From assembly GCA_014529385.2 (NCBI GenBank), contig CM043953.1, positions 78,236,872 through 78,300,871 of the forward strand: 64,000 nt of DNA, given 5' to 3'. The stretch is from Adiantum capillus-veneris. Taxonomy: Eukaryota > Streptophyta > Polypodiopsida > Polypodiales > Pteridaceae. Both the position numbers and the translations under genes were made by a program. This document shows positions 1 through 9,607 of this stretch, piece after piece (within the stretch, counting starts at the first letter, position 1; every line of letters starts with the position of its first letter). The notes beneath the pieces are model-generated. The model did no database searches. It had not been told where the DNA came from and saw only the letters and a list, made by a program, of their open reading frames with translations.

Positions 1-221
1 ACGCAGAGTCTGAGAGTGAAACCCTACCGCTCTCTTGTACTTTGATGATTGATTAATACAAAAAGAAATACCGAAAGGGGCGCCAGTCTTTGGGTCAATA
101 TCTCTAGGCACGGAACTCCGCCGGGCCAGTGCAAATCTATTGTGATCTGTGAATTGTTTTGAAGTGGTTATTTGGTGCTGTCGCTGTTGATTCTTGACTT
201 GGAGTGTCCAAGTCTGTTACA
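1..221 (+). mobile_element. 3' part of an LTR (family B)
   Basis: This stretch is the right-hand part of an LTR whose complete copy lies at 20534-21107. Both share ACGCAGAGTCTGAGAGTGA at their left, the conserved AAAGAAATACCGAAAGGGG block, and the terminal CCAAGTCTGTTACA. The LTR ends in CA at 221, and chromovirus pol sequence follows immediately with no PBS or gag between. The simplest reading is a family B LTR inserted into another element's pol. The left end is outside the window, so a target duplication cannot be tested. Confidence 0.75.
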
Positions 222-1527
222 AATTTGCCTCCTCGGTGTCCCGTGGATCATCCCATAGATTTGATCCCCGGCCAACCTCCACCAATTCGAGCCCCTTATC
301 GAGTTTCATACTCCGAATCTCAAGAGATACAGTGGCAGCTAGAAGATTTGCTGGATAAAGGTCATATTCGCCCAAGCAAAAGTCCCTTTGGAGCTCCTGT
401 CCTATTGGTCAAAAAGAAAGATGGGTCTATGTGTCTTTGCATAGACTATCCTGCTTTGAATAAGTTGACGATTAAAAACGAGTTTCCCCTGCCTCGCATT
501 GATGAGTTATTTGATCAGTTATTGGGAGCAAAGATCTACTCCAAAATTGATCTAAAATCAGGGTATCACCAAATTCGCTTTCGCATTCGCATTGGTGATG
601 AGTACAAGACAGCTTTTCGCACAAAGTATGGTCTCTATGAATTTCTAGTATTGCCATTCGGGTTAACCAATGCCCCGGCCTCTTTCATGACGCTGATGAA
701 CGAAATCTTCGGACCTTACTTGGACAAGTTCGTGATCGTGTATTTGGATGATATTCTAGTTTTCAGTCGAACGATGGCTAATCATAAGCAACATTTGCAG
801 CTTGTCTTCCAAATTCTGCGAATCAATGTGCTATACATCAACAAAAAGAAAAGTGATTTCTTCAAGAATCAGGTGGATTACCTTGGTCACATTATTTCTG
901 CTAGTGGCGTTGTAGTCAATCCCAAGGAAATACAGGTCATAGTGGATTGGCCTTTACCGCTCACCATCTCAGCTGTGCGCTCTTGTTTGGGACTTTTAAA
1001 TTTCTATCATACCAAGGTCCACAAATTCTCAGACATTGCAGCTCCTTTGACTGAGCTTACCAAGCAGGATAAACTTCAATGGACGGAAGAAGCAGAACAG
1101 TCGTTCAAAGCCCTTAAACACGCCTTGACGACAACTCCAGTTTTGGCTATTGCAGATCCCACTCAACCTTTTCAAGTCATGACCGATGCGTCAGATCGTG
1201 CTTCTGGAGGTGTTCTTATGCAGAATGAGCGTGTCATTCCTTTTGACAGCCGCAAATTTTCAGCCATTCAAATGAGATACCTAGTTTATGACAAGGAATT
1301 CTTAGCCATTGTTCATGCTTACCGCACTTGGAAACACTATCTTCTTGGCGCGGCGCAGATTCCGTGGTGCAGACAGATCATCAGTCATTGACATACATTT
1401 TTACTCAACCAGTGATGAATCCTCGTCAAGGGCGATGGGTTGAGTTCTTGGCAAATTTTCATATGATCATTCAATACATGCCAGGCCTTGCAAATGCAGT
1501 TGCAAATGCCTTAAGCCGCATGCCTTG
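222..1527 (+). pseudogene. Ty3/gypsy reverse transcriptase-RNase H (element A)
   Basis: The segment encodes reverse transcriptase and RNase H for cDNA synthesis of the retrotransposon. It opens with the linker ending in RAPYRVS, then LLVKKKDGS, a CIDYPALN segment (usually R, not P, after Y), [22 protein letters not shown], and the catalytic [10 protein letters not shown] around residue 180. RNase H follows with TDASD and [11 protein letters not shown]. The first frame runs from about 204 to 1391. The homology then jumps frame near 1350-1375 and goes on as [13 protein letters not shown] to a stop at 1526. The YLDD active site is intact; the frameshift breaks RNase H. Confidence 0.9.
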
Positions 1528-1552
1528 AGCTATCAACTTTGCCATTTCCGGT

Positions 1553-2572
1553 GTGCAGATGGAAATACTTGCTTGTTTCAAGCATGAATATTTGACAGAT
1601 AGAGATTTTGGGGATGCATTTCAAGCTCTTAAATCCTCTACTCCAACTCTTGCAGAGATGAATATGTTTGCAGCTTACACCATTGTCAATGACTTGCTGT
1701 ATTACATTGATCGCATTTGTGTTCCACACAATGCACCACTGCGGAAAATTTTGATCTAAGAACATCATGAAGTCCCTTTTGCTGCTCATCCAGGCATCAA
1801 CAAGACATATAGATTGTTATCTGCAACATATTTTTGGCCACAAATGCAGCAAGATGTTATCAAGTTTGTCAAAGTTTGTCATTCCTGTCAAACAATGAAG
1901 GCTTCTCGACAACTTCCTCAAGGGTTACTTCATCCTTTACCCGTACCTCAAGAAAGATGGGAAAGTGTCAGCGTGGATTTTATCACTACATTGCCTCATT
2001 CTCAGAAAGGCAATGCACAGATTCTTGTAGTGGTTGATCGGTTTTCAAAGATGGCACACTTTATTCCTTGCAAGAAGGCTGCTTCGGCTCCAGACGTTGC
2101 GCAATTGTTTGTGCAACACATTTGGTTACATGGATTACCAAAGTCTATTGTTTCAGACAGAGATCCAAAATTCACAGGGCATTTTTGGACATCCCTCTTT
2201 AAATCTCTTGGTACAAATTTGTTATTCAGCTCAGCATACCGTCCTCAAACTGATGGTCAGATAGAAAGAGTAAATCAAATTTTGGAAGAAATGCTTCGAC
2301 ATTACATACAAATTCGATTGGGGTCGTAGGAAGAGTATTTGCCACTTATAGAGTTCGCATACAATAACTCTATCCATTCAGTAACTGGCATGACTCCATT
2401 CCCAGCAGCTTATGGACATACTCCTCTTATACCGGCAAACTTTGTTCTTCAACACAAAGTAGCTCTAGCAGATCAGTTGGTTCAAGAAATGCAAGATGCA
2501 CTTATTCAAGTACGTGACAAGTTGGTTCATGTCCAACAAAAATACCAAAAACAAGCCAATAAGCATCGATGA
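1553..2572 (+). pseudogene. Ty3/gypsy integrase (element A)
   Basis: This is the integrase, which inserts the cDNA into the chromosome. The HHCC zinc-binding part includes HHEVPFAAHPGINKT and CHSCQTMKA. The catalytic core shows VDFITTLPHS, then IVSDRDPKF, then RPQTDGQIERVNQ, giving the D-D-E triad. One frame covers the region, but stops lie at 1757 (TAA), 2327 (TAG) and 2570 (TGA). By alignment to the usual family pattern these stand at Q, W and R positions, as expected from C-to-T or G-to-A changes. The D-D-E residues themselves are present. Confidence 0.88.
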
Positions 2573-3037
2573 CATGCGGATTTCCAAGAAGGAGATTTGG
2601 TTTTGTTATATGTAGCACCTCATCGCTACAAAACTGTGAAATTGGTCTTTCCAAAGTTGCGCCCTCGCTTCTATGGACCTTTCAAAATAATCAAGGAGTA
2701 CTCAGTTGTTAGTTACAAGTTGGAACTTCCACTCTCATGGGGCAAACTTCATCCAACCTTCCACATTTCTTGGCTCAAACAGTACATACAAGGAGATTCG
2801 CCAATTCCAGACTTATCTTCTTATGTGCCAGAAATTGAGGATGAACACATAATTCTTGTTCTAGAAAAGATTCTTGATGTTAGACATAAAGAAACAAGAC
2901 GAAAGATCACAACAGAATTTCTTGTCAAGTGGATGGATCTTGATGAGTTAGACTCAACTTGGCAGATGGATGAAGATATGCAGCAGTACCCAAACATTCT
3001 TCAAGAATTCTTTGACAAGCGGAAGACTTTTATCTGA
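2573..3037 (+). pseudogene. Integrase C-terminus with chromodomain (element A)
   Basis: This is the end of the pol polyprotein. The integrase C-terminal fold is visible as LRPRFYGPFKI, KLELPLSWGKLHPTFHISWL and GDSPIPDL. A chromodomain follows at about 2870-3020, recognised from ILDVRHKE, TEFLVKWMDLDELDSTW and the trailing YPNILQEFF. Chromodomains of this class are thought to steer integration to marked chromatin. The reading frame ends naturally at 3035-3037, a few bases before the polypurine tract. Confidence 0.85.
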
Positions 3038-3066
3038 ACACGGGGTTCTAATTTAAATGGGAGGGA

Positions 3067-3499
3067 TGTCACGATTGTGACTTGTTACACTCTTCTTGAT
3101 TCATTACAAATGCAGATGCGAAGTGTGACTAACCCAGGAGGACTCCTGTTCTCGAATTGTCACACCCCTTCGCCCAAAAGACATACCTCTTCGCCAAAAG
3201 CCACACTCCTTCGACGACTGGTCACACCCCTTCACCCTATGGATGCGACTCTTCACCCAATGGTTGCAGCTCTTTGCCGAAAGGATGTGTCTTTTCGCCT
3301 AAAGTCATGTCTCTTCACAAAGAGACATGCCTCTTCAGTGATGACTATTCAATTCCTATAAAAGGAACCCTTGTATCACACATTCAATCAATCAAACACA
3401 GAGTCTTCTAAGTTTTGTTTCTAAGTTCAGTTCAGTTTCTTAAGTCTTAATCATGAGTTTAAGTACTTAATTAAGGATTAGCATCTAGAAGCCTAACAT
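3067..3499 (+). mobile_element. 3' LTR of element A with PPT
   Basis: A polypurine tract, AAATGGGAGGGA (3055-3066), is followed by TGTCACGATTGTGAC, the expected PPT-TG start of a 3' LTR. A TATA box (CCTATAAAAGG) lies near 3355. Before it, 3158-3330 holds about eight degenerate copies of a roughly 20-bp unit around CACACCCCTTCGCCCAAAAG, which look like promoter-proximal repeats. The right end is uncertain: CCTAACA at 3499 fits a CA terminus, but a minus-strand PPT and LTR start (AAGAGGGGG-TGTTAATG) sit on the same bases. Confidence 0.7.
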
Positions 3500-3984
3500 T
3501 AACACCCCCTCTTAGCACCTGATGCTAAACAAACCGCATGAAGCCGAAGTTCTGAGGCGAAGACGTCTTCTGCGATTCCACTGAAGGACAATACTCTGGA
3601 AAAGTCCGCGAGTGTAGCATCACTTTGGGGTGTCACGATCGCCAAGAAACCTCCATGGAAAGATGCCGTCATGAGTAGTGTAGCAAACTGCTGTACTCCG
3701 CCGATACAATCTGAAGATACTGCGTGAAGGTCCCAAACCGAGTATGAAAACAACTCCTTGTCGTGAAAGAAGTACCAATAGATCTGCAAGTGTCTTGCCA
3801 TAGGATCTGTGGTGTTTGTAGTCAAACCGACTGGAGAAAATAGGAAAGCCCATGAACCGTCATGACAATGATTGGAAGCCTGTCAGTGCATGAACCTGTA
3901 ACCCAGTGTGGCCAGGTGGCTAAGCAGTGTAATACTCCAGGAAGGCCAGATGTAGCAATTTGTGCCGTAAACGTCCTCCGAAAC

Positions 3985-4310
3985 AAGGAAACCCAGACTA
4001 AACAGTCTGCATTGTAGAAGCTACCGTAAGCTGCAACAGTCATCGATAGACCGCACGGACGATCACCGGATGGTGTCTTGTCAGTAGAGAGGGTAATCCA
4101 AGATGAGGGGAAAGCCAGATTCAACAGTCTATGCTGCGAAGGGCCTCAGAGAAGAGGTGTGGTCAGACCAAGCTGTCTGCACCGTAATCATCCACAATAC
4201 TTTGAAGCTCTCTCCAAAACTAGGGAAGCCAGACTGAGCAGTCTGCGCTGTGAATATCCTTTGGGAAGAGGAAAGGCCATACCAATCTGTCTGCGTCGTC
4301 TTGCTTGTAT
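3985..4310. repeat. Degenerate ~110-bp tandem repeat
   Basis: Three to four diverged copies of a unit containing AGCCAGACTGAGCAGTCTGC, followed by a GAAGAGG segment and then a shorter CTGTCTGC echo, lie in tandem. Copies begin near 3988, 4109 and 4228. The inner TGAGCAGTCTGC is partly self-complementary. They belong to the internal region of the minus-strand element. Confidence 0.6.
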
Positions 4311-5708
4311 CTCATGCCTTCAATCCTTAGGTGTCAACCAAAATAGAATCCACGCCAATGCCACCAAACCTCAACTCGGTGTGGCTCTCAATGTGAACGA
4401 GTTAGGAGTGGCCTACTGCGTAGGTCAGGGGATAAGTTTGCTGTAAGGTTACGGAGGGTGAGTGTAAGCAACTCTGAAGGTAGCAATCCAAATGATCAGG
4501 AGTGTAAAAGAGCAACTGCACTACGATCCAAGCCAAGCTCCGGGTGACTCCGGATGTAGTCGCGGGATGCCTGATCTCCCGCATCTCGCGGGTAAATTCT
4601 CCAAGAGAGTCCAAAGTACTGAAGTTTCACTCCAGTCTGTAGATCCAAGCAATGAACCTGTCCAAGAAGAGATCCAAGATCCTCTCCCTAAGTCCATGTA
4701 GATGCTCTTGTGTAAGCAAGTGATTTGACTTGTCGAGGTCAAGTGGTAAGTGTCTATCCACCCAAGATGGTGGTGTCTTCTCTAGGAATGTCCGAATCCC
4801 ATATGCCATGAACATGGCCATATCTCGTGTGAACTCCTTTGATGAGTGCATAGGTGTGTCCATAGCAAACCACAAGTCACAACCCCCTTTGGAGTGCGCA
4901 ACCGCCGAATGATGGCTGGAATGAATGGATCTCCCAAGGATCGCGTAGATGATCAAGCCGATGTCGAAGATAGCGTGTACTGCAGCAGTCACTGAGAGAC
5001 CGCATGGACCACCATCGGATGGTGTCCTGGCAGGAGGTAACTTTATCCTCTGTGAAAAACTCAAACCATGTGGCTGCTGTGACCTGTCCACCCAAAAACG
5101 CAACTGGGAGGTGATGAAAAAGCTAATGTCCAGCGATTTTCAGCGTGCTCGTACGCTGCCGGCAGGGTCAGGAGCAGTGCAGAGGGTGTAGGGAGGGTGG
5201 GGAATCAATGGCACAGCCCCAGGGGGGCTGAAAACAGAGGGAAAACAGCAGGTGTATGGCTGAAATCTTTAGCAGGTGAAGAGGAATCTCACCGGCAATG
5301 CACCGGATGCAAGGCTGGTTTCAAAAGGCAAGATCCAGTGGGCCAAGCGGAGCACTACCCCCCTCTGCTGAAAACGCTGCTGATTGCCAAAAATGCCAGA
5401 TCTGACCAAAAACGCAGGTAGAGGGAGGGGTGTTCCGGCGACGAATTGGTCCCAGAAGTGTAGCGCTAGCAGAAGAAACAACAGATCTGATGGTTGCTTG
5501 CAAAAACGCAGGTGGCAAAGCATTCCTTCGTGATGGAAGCTATTCAGAAGATGGCGCCACTCCCTCTTGCAGGCAGATTTGCAGAAACGCTGGCTGATCT
5601 TCTGGCTGTTGCAAAAATGCTTGCTCCTCTAGCCCTTGGGAGAAGAACCTTTGCAGAAGCGTTGGTCCCATGGAGAGCCTGAAGCTGCTGATACCATGTG
5701 ATGCCTGA

Positions 5709-5720
5709 GCTCTGATACCA
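5709..5720 (-). other. Primer binding site of the minus-strand LTR element
   Basis: The minus strand reads TGGTATCAGAGC, the usual plant LTR retrotransposon primer binding site complementary to the 3' end of initiator methionine tRNA. It lies two bases beyond the inferred LTR end at 5723, which fixes the element's orientation as minus. Confidence 0.85.
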
Positions 5721-5722
5721 GG

Positions 5723-5737
5723 TGAGTGCATGTGTAC

Positions 5738-5790
<53 letters not shown>

Positions 5791-6020
5791 AGAAGAAGAA
5801 GAAGAAGAAGAAGAAGAGAGTGACAATAGACACTAAAATGCTATGTGTAGAAAGAGGGGGCGATCAACCCCCCATGACTACCATGAGCAGAAGACCCTCA
5901 ATACAATCAGTATGATCTCTGTGAGATGAGAGATATGGAAGTGGGCACCCCCCTGGCCCTATAAATAGGTGCCCAAGGGGAGGTAGGGCAAGGTGTAATA
6001 AAAATTTCTACGACCCAACA
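5723..6020 (-). mobile_element. 5' LTR of the minus-strand element
   Basis: On the minus strand the sequence runs from TGTTGGGTCGTAGAAATTTT (starting at 6020) to CATGCACTCA, ending just before the PBS: 298 bp with TG...CA ends. A TATA box, CTATTTATAGG on the minus strand, lies near 5958-5970. The downstream half contains (CT)n and (CTT)n tracts, seen on the plus strand as (GA)n at 5741-5787 and (GAA)n at 5788-5818. No matching LTR is found at the other end near 3500, so the two ends may not belong to one intact element. Confidence 0.6.
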
Positions 6021-6164
6021 GAAAAATGATATATGGAAATATATGAGGGCGCCTGGACAAAAGTGGGCGGCGGGATCAGGAGCAACCTAGACTATGGGTG
6101 GCCATCCTGGAGACATACTAGCGGTACATGTATGCCCTAGATCTGTGAAGCAGCAGAGTGGTGT

Positions 6165-6209
6165 AAGTCTAACAGCATCTCTGGTCCTTGTACCCCATGA
6201 CTCTAGAGA
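6165..6209 (-). pseudogene. LINE 1 fragment left of the chromovirus insertion
   Basis: CCCATGACTCTAGAGAG here matches the LINE C-terminal region at 34500-34520, where the sequence runs on uninterrupted into CAAAGCCCTCTCT. In this copy that continuation appears only at 13252, after the inserted chromovirus. The fragment therefore belongs to the LINE at 13252-15275. Confidence 0.8.
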
Positions 6210-6214
6210 GTTGT
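6210..6214. repeat. Target site duplication, left copy (GTTGT)
   Basis: GTTGT directly precedes the 5' LTR start TGCCAC at 6215. The same five bases follow the 3' LTR at 13247-13251. Confidence 0.9.
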
Positions 6215-7551
6215 TGCCACTAGGAGGTGTATTTTTCCTGTTGCTTTCCGTAAATAAGTACTAGATATTTTTATTTATTTTTATTTTTACTTGTTTTTCT
6301 CGGAACCCTTGAAAAGGTGCAAGTGGACATTGCATGGCGAGTGTGAAATGGCTGCGGTCGAATAGGTTTCTCACATCGGGAGTCTTGGTCGGTCAATCTA
6401 GGACTGGTTGGGCTAGTTAGCACTGAATTCTGATGAGTATGGAAGCCTGTGTGCGCCAAATGAAGTCTGGGCCACTCGGAAAGTCACTTATAACGTTATA
6501 AATCAGTTGGAACTAAGGAATTAACACAAAGGGGCAAACTGGACACTTGGCACGAGGAGAGCAGCCTGCAGGACACCTCATCAAGAGGAGGTGCCCATTT
6601 GAGGCTGGGGGTTGATTTTTTACTCATAAGTGACCTACAGTGTGTGTGTGAGTAGTGGGTGCAAGTCTACAGCTTTAATGGAAAGCTTGCCTTCTCCTTT
6701 GTCTCATGTAGTGCGATGATTTGCTCTCGTGCATCTCTCTCTCCCCTTTGGCACATATGGTAATGCCACACTAGTTGGGCTACTCAAATGAACATGTACA
6801 GTTCTGGGGGTTTATGCGCATTTGCCAAGGCAAGAGCCTTCTAAACAGGAACCGGATTAGCTAATTGCTAATCCCCCATAGGTACCCACAGTTCCATGGC
6901 GAAAGATTGCGAGTTTGGAGAGTTTTCTCGCGTGAAAACTCGTACAATTCACAGGGGAACTGTCCCATTGTGTGCGGGAGCCCTTGGGACTCGCGCAGGC
7001 GTGTTCGCTCCACTAAAAACGATCCGAAACAGGGAATTACAGCCTGCTGTGTTTTTTTGCAGGTTTAGGGTTTCGCACCTAAATTGCAAGGGAACATCGG
7101 GGGAGCCTCGTGAGAGCCTTGGGATGCGTGTACAGGCTTTTGGGCACCCGGCAGTGAAAAACAGAGAATTACAGCCCGCTGAATTTCTGTGACAGCTCAC
7201 CAGAAAGCTTCTAGATAGCGAGGGAATCCATCCTAGACAGGTGCTTTTGACCTACAGGGGTTTTGCGTCCTTATGTTGACGAAATCAGGTCGAAAACCTG
7301 CGTTTTCAGCCCTCCAGGTTTGGACAGCTTTGTGAAAGCTTGTGCTAAGTGGTCAGATCGTTTACCTTAATTTGAATAAAGAAATCCGAAAGGGGCGCCA
7401 GTCTTTGGGGCCTATAGGGTGTCGGTCTCGTGTGCGCAGTGACATTCTAGTCGCTGGACGCAACTGTGTTCTCTTCCCTTCTCATTGCTCTGTGTAAAGT
7501 TAACAGGTAATTCAAATAGGACCGCCCTCTACGTTGTATAGGCGAGTTATA
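6215..7551 (+). mobile_element. 5' LTR of element D
   Basis: 1337 bp, from TGCCACTAGGAGG to GGCGAGTTATA; the termini are TG...TA rather than TG...CA. AATAAAGAAAT followed by CCGAAAGGGGCGCC lies at 7375-7412, probably the polyadenylation/R region. Relative to the 3' LTR, this copy has about 16 extra bases near 7250 (ACCTACAGGGGTTTTG), flanked by CTTTTG. That is consistent with a slippage deletion in the other copy. Confidence 0.92.
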
Positions 7552-7570
7552 TGGTTCCATCGACGGGATA
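7552..7570 (+). other. Probable primer binding site of element D
   Basis: TGGTTCCATCGACGGG starts directly after the 5' LTR. It has the usual TGG start but not the initiator-Met sequence seen in other elements of this window. I cannot assign the tRNA. Confidence 0.5.
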
Positions 7571-7625
7571 GTCACTTTTTCTTCAAAAAGTGCATCGTGG
7601 ATTGTTGTGGGTGAAAGCAATCATT

Positions 7626-8480
7626 ATGGCAGAGAAGAGAGACCAAGTACCTGAAGAGGGATCTTCCTCACATGGCACAAAGAAAATTCCTTCAATTCTT
7701 CAAGAAGAGGACAGGTTGTTTAGAACTCAACTGCGTTGCGGCATGGACATGTTTCAGCAGTTGGCTAACAACCCAAGGATGCAGGAGTTCTTACAGGCTC
7801 CGACACAGGGTTTTTAGCCTCCTACACAGGGCATGGCTGAGCCGTTGCAGGAAAAGGAGATTTCCAATGCGCAGAGGACTCATGATGCTCGAGGGAAAGC
7901 ACATGTGGTTGAGCAACTAGCGGTGTCCAATGATCCAAAGCAACTTGCTTTAGTTGGACAGGAACCGTTTGTGAATGGTCAAGGGAGCAATGAACTGGCT
8001 ATGCTTCAGACCCTTCCATTACCTATTACTTATCTTGGTTATTTTGGAGGTGGTTCAGTGTTTCAAGCTATGGCTGGACCTTCCACAGGTTATATGCCAG
8101 GGAATGTGTTCGGGACAATGCAAACAGGCATGGGTAACCCTATGTACGCGAACATGGGTGTCCAACCAGGTTTTCAGGGTGCCTATGGCCAGTTTTGAGT
8201 GCCTCGAACACAATTTGATATGGCTGGTTTTTCACAGCCATATGTACAAAATTGCAGATACAACTGGGAAAACAGTTGATGCCAATGCTGGAATGAACAA
8301 TCTCGGAGCACCACTGTTACAGGCTCTTGTTCATGATAATGTGGCTCCTTTTGAGTCAGTCTAAGGATTACAAGGAAGGTGGGCAGGGAGTGATGTTTGA
8401 AACTTTCAGAGGAACTGAGGATCAATTGAAGGCTTTGACCTTCATACAGTAGTTCGATGCAGCTTATGCCTGTTAGTCCC
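7626..8480 (+). pseudogene. gag remnant of element D
   Basis: The frame opens with MAEKRDQVPEEGSSSHGTKK, about 75 bases after the LTR, and then a region rich in Q, G and M. It has a TAG stop at 7816 where Q is expected (QGF*PPTQGM) and breaks again at 8198. A piece of the retrotransposon gag core is visible near 8380-8470: ALTFIQ*FDAAYA, closely like ALIQQFDAAFG in the gag at 62760. The rest of gag, including the zinc knuckle, and the start of protease are missing between about 8480 and 8515. Confidence 0.7.
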
Positions 8481-8516
8481 ATCTTGGGGAAGCTTCGTTC
8501 GCACATTTAGAGCTAT

Positions 8517-9607
8517 GTGGATGCGGAAGAATTTCATATTATACCACTTGAGGGCTGTGATGTGTTACTGGGTATCCCATGGTGTTACAGGCTGCATGCT
8601 ATGGTGGATACTTACAACAAAAAGATTACCCTTGTACATAGAGGAAAGACTTATGTCCTTGATGTAAAGCTTAGAGGCGAGTCTGTTTTAGTTGTTTCTG
8701 CTTCTGCTATTTCATCTGTAATAAAGAATCATCTTTCTGCGTACTTGATCTTTGCAAAAGAAGTACCTCAAGTTGTATTTAATTTGTCTACCTTAGATAA
8801 AGACAGGTCAACTTTTTTGAGTGGTTTCAGTGATTGTTTTTCGGACTCTTTGCCAGGGGAGTTACCTCTTGAGAGACCTGAGGATCATACTATAGATCTT
8901 GTGCCAGGTTCTAGTCCACCGAATAGACCACCATACAGGGTTAGTGCAGCCCAGCAGAAAGAGATTATGAGTCAAGTCAACGAGCTTTTAGAGAAGGGGT
9001 TGATTCAGCCCAGTTCATCCCCTTTTTGTTCGCCTGTACTCTTAGTGCAGAGAAAGGATGGTTCATGGCGCATGTGCATTGACTATCGCGCCTTGAATAA
9101 GAATACCATCAAGAACAGGTTCCCCATACCGAGGATAGATGACATTCTTGATCGGCTTGAGGGAGCGTCATTGTTTACAAGAATAGACCTAAAGAGTGGG
9201 TACCATCAGATACCCATTAGGCTAGAAGATGTCCATAAGACTGCGTTCAGGACAACATTTGGTCTCTTGAGTTTCTTGTTATGCCATTTGGTCTCACAAA
9301 TGCTCTTGCCACGTTTAATAGAATGATGGACAAAATTTTTCGACCACATAGAAACTTCGTGGGTACCTTCTTTAATGACATGATTGTCTACTCGAAGTCT
9401 GAAGAGGAGCATAGGGATCACTTGACTGCAGTTTTCAATGAGTTACGTAACAACACGCTACTCATTAATGCGAAGAAGAGTGAATTCTTTTTGCAAGAGA
9501 TTCACTTCCTTGGGCACATTGTTTCAAAGGATGGGGTACGCATGGATCCCGCTAAAGTGGAAGCAATTAGGTCATGGCCAGACTTGAAGTCCGTACATGA
9601 CATTTGA
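8517..9607 (+). pseudogene. Protease C-terminus and reverse transcriptase (element D)
   Basis: The segment begins in the C-terminal part of the aspartic protease ([19 protein letters not shown]), but the catalytic DSGA part is deleted. RT follows: [45 protein letters not shown]. Near 9272 the frame shifts, and [15 protein letters not shown] continues in the next frame. The active-site motif reads FFNDMIVYSK where family members have an Asp-Asp pair, so the first Asp is Asn (AAT for GAT). The frame ends at TGA 9605-9607, where an Arg before SFLGL is expected. Confidence 0.88.

Larger units (their letters stand above)
222..3499 (+). mobile_element. Truncated Ty3/gypsy chromovirus (element A)
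   Basis: Order seen: RT, RNase H, integrase, integrase C-terminus, chromodomain, polypurine tract, 3' LTR. This is the Ty3/gypsy domain order, and the C-terminal chromodomain marks a chromovirus. Gag, protease and the 5' LTR are absent, because the left side joins a family B LTR at 221. The coding region carries one frameshift near 1350-1375 and in-frame stops at 1526, 1757, 2327 and 2570, so this is a dead copy. Confidence 0.9.
3500..5722 (-). mobile_element. Internal region of a minus-strand LTR element, mostly non-coding
   Basis: Read on the minus strand, this lies between a PBS (5709-5720) and a PPT-like AAGAGGGGG followed by TGTTAATG (near 3503-3512). It is only 2.2 kb and contains no recognisable RT, integrase or gag. 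A short minus frame at 3499-3825 has a faint likeness to the RNase H tail of copia pol (MARHLQIYWYFFHDKEL, then ADFSRVL), which I would not rely on. Another open minus frame at 4627-5103 matches nothing I know. Internal duplications are present: GACCGCA.GGAC..C.ATCGGATGGTGTC-type sequence occurs at about 4047 and again at about 4995. It is best described as a non-autonomous (LARD-like) element. Confidence 0.5.

Noticed and set aside
3077-3411. Two overlapping frames of about 90 codons in the 3' LTR of element A
   Set aside because: They translate the tandem U3 repeats and lie within an LTR; no start context or homology.
4627-5103. 158-codon minus-strand frame as a host gene
   Set aside because: It lies between the PBS and PPT of the minus-strand LTR element and has no recognised domain. 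It may be an eroded element gene but I cannot support a function.
5540-5833. Open frame with long Ser/Leu runs on the minus strand
   Set aside because: Only a translation of (CT)n and (CTT)n repeats. The same holds for frames at 33469-33741, 49665-50065, 50076-50496, 55575-56362 and 57205-57460.
7590-7817. Possible small host gene before the element D coding region
   Set aside because: It lies between the LTR and RT, and the frame resumes after the TAG with gag-type sequence, so it is part of a decayed gag.
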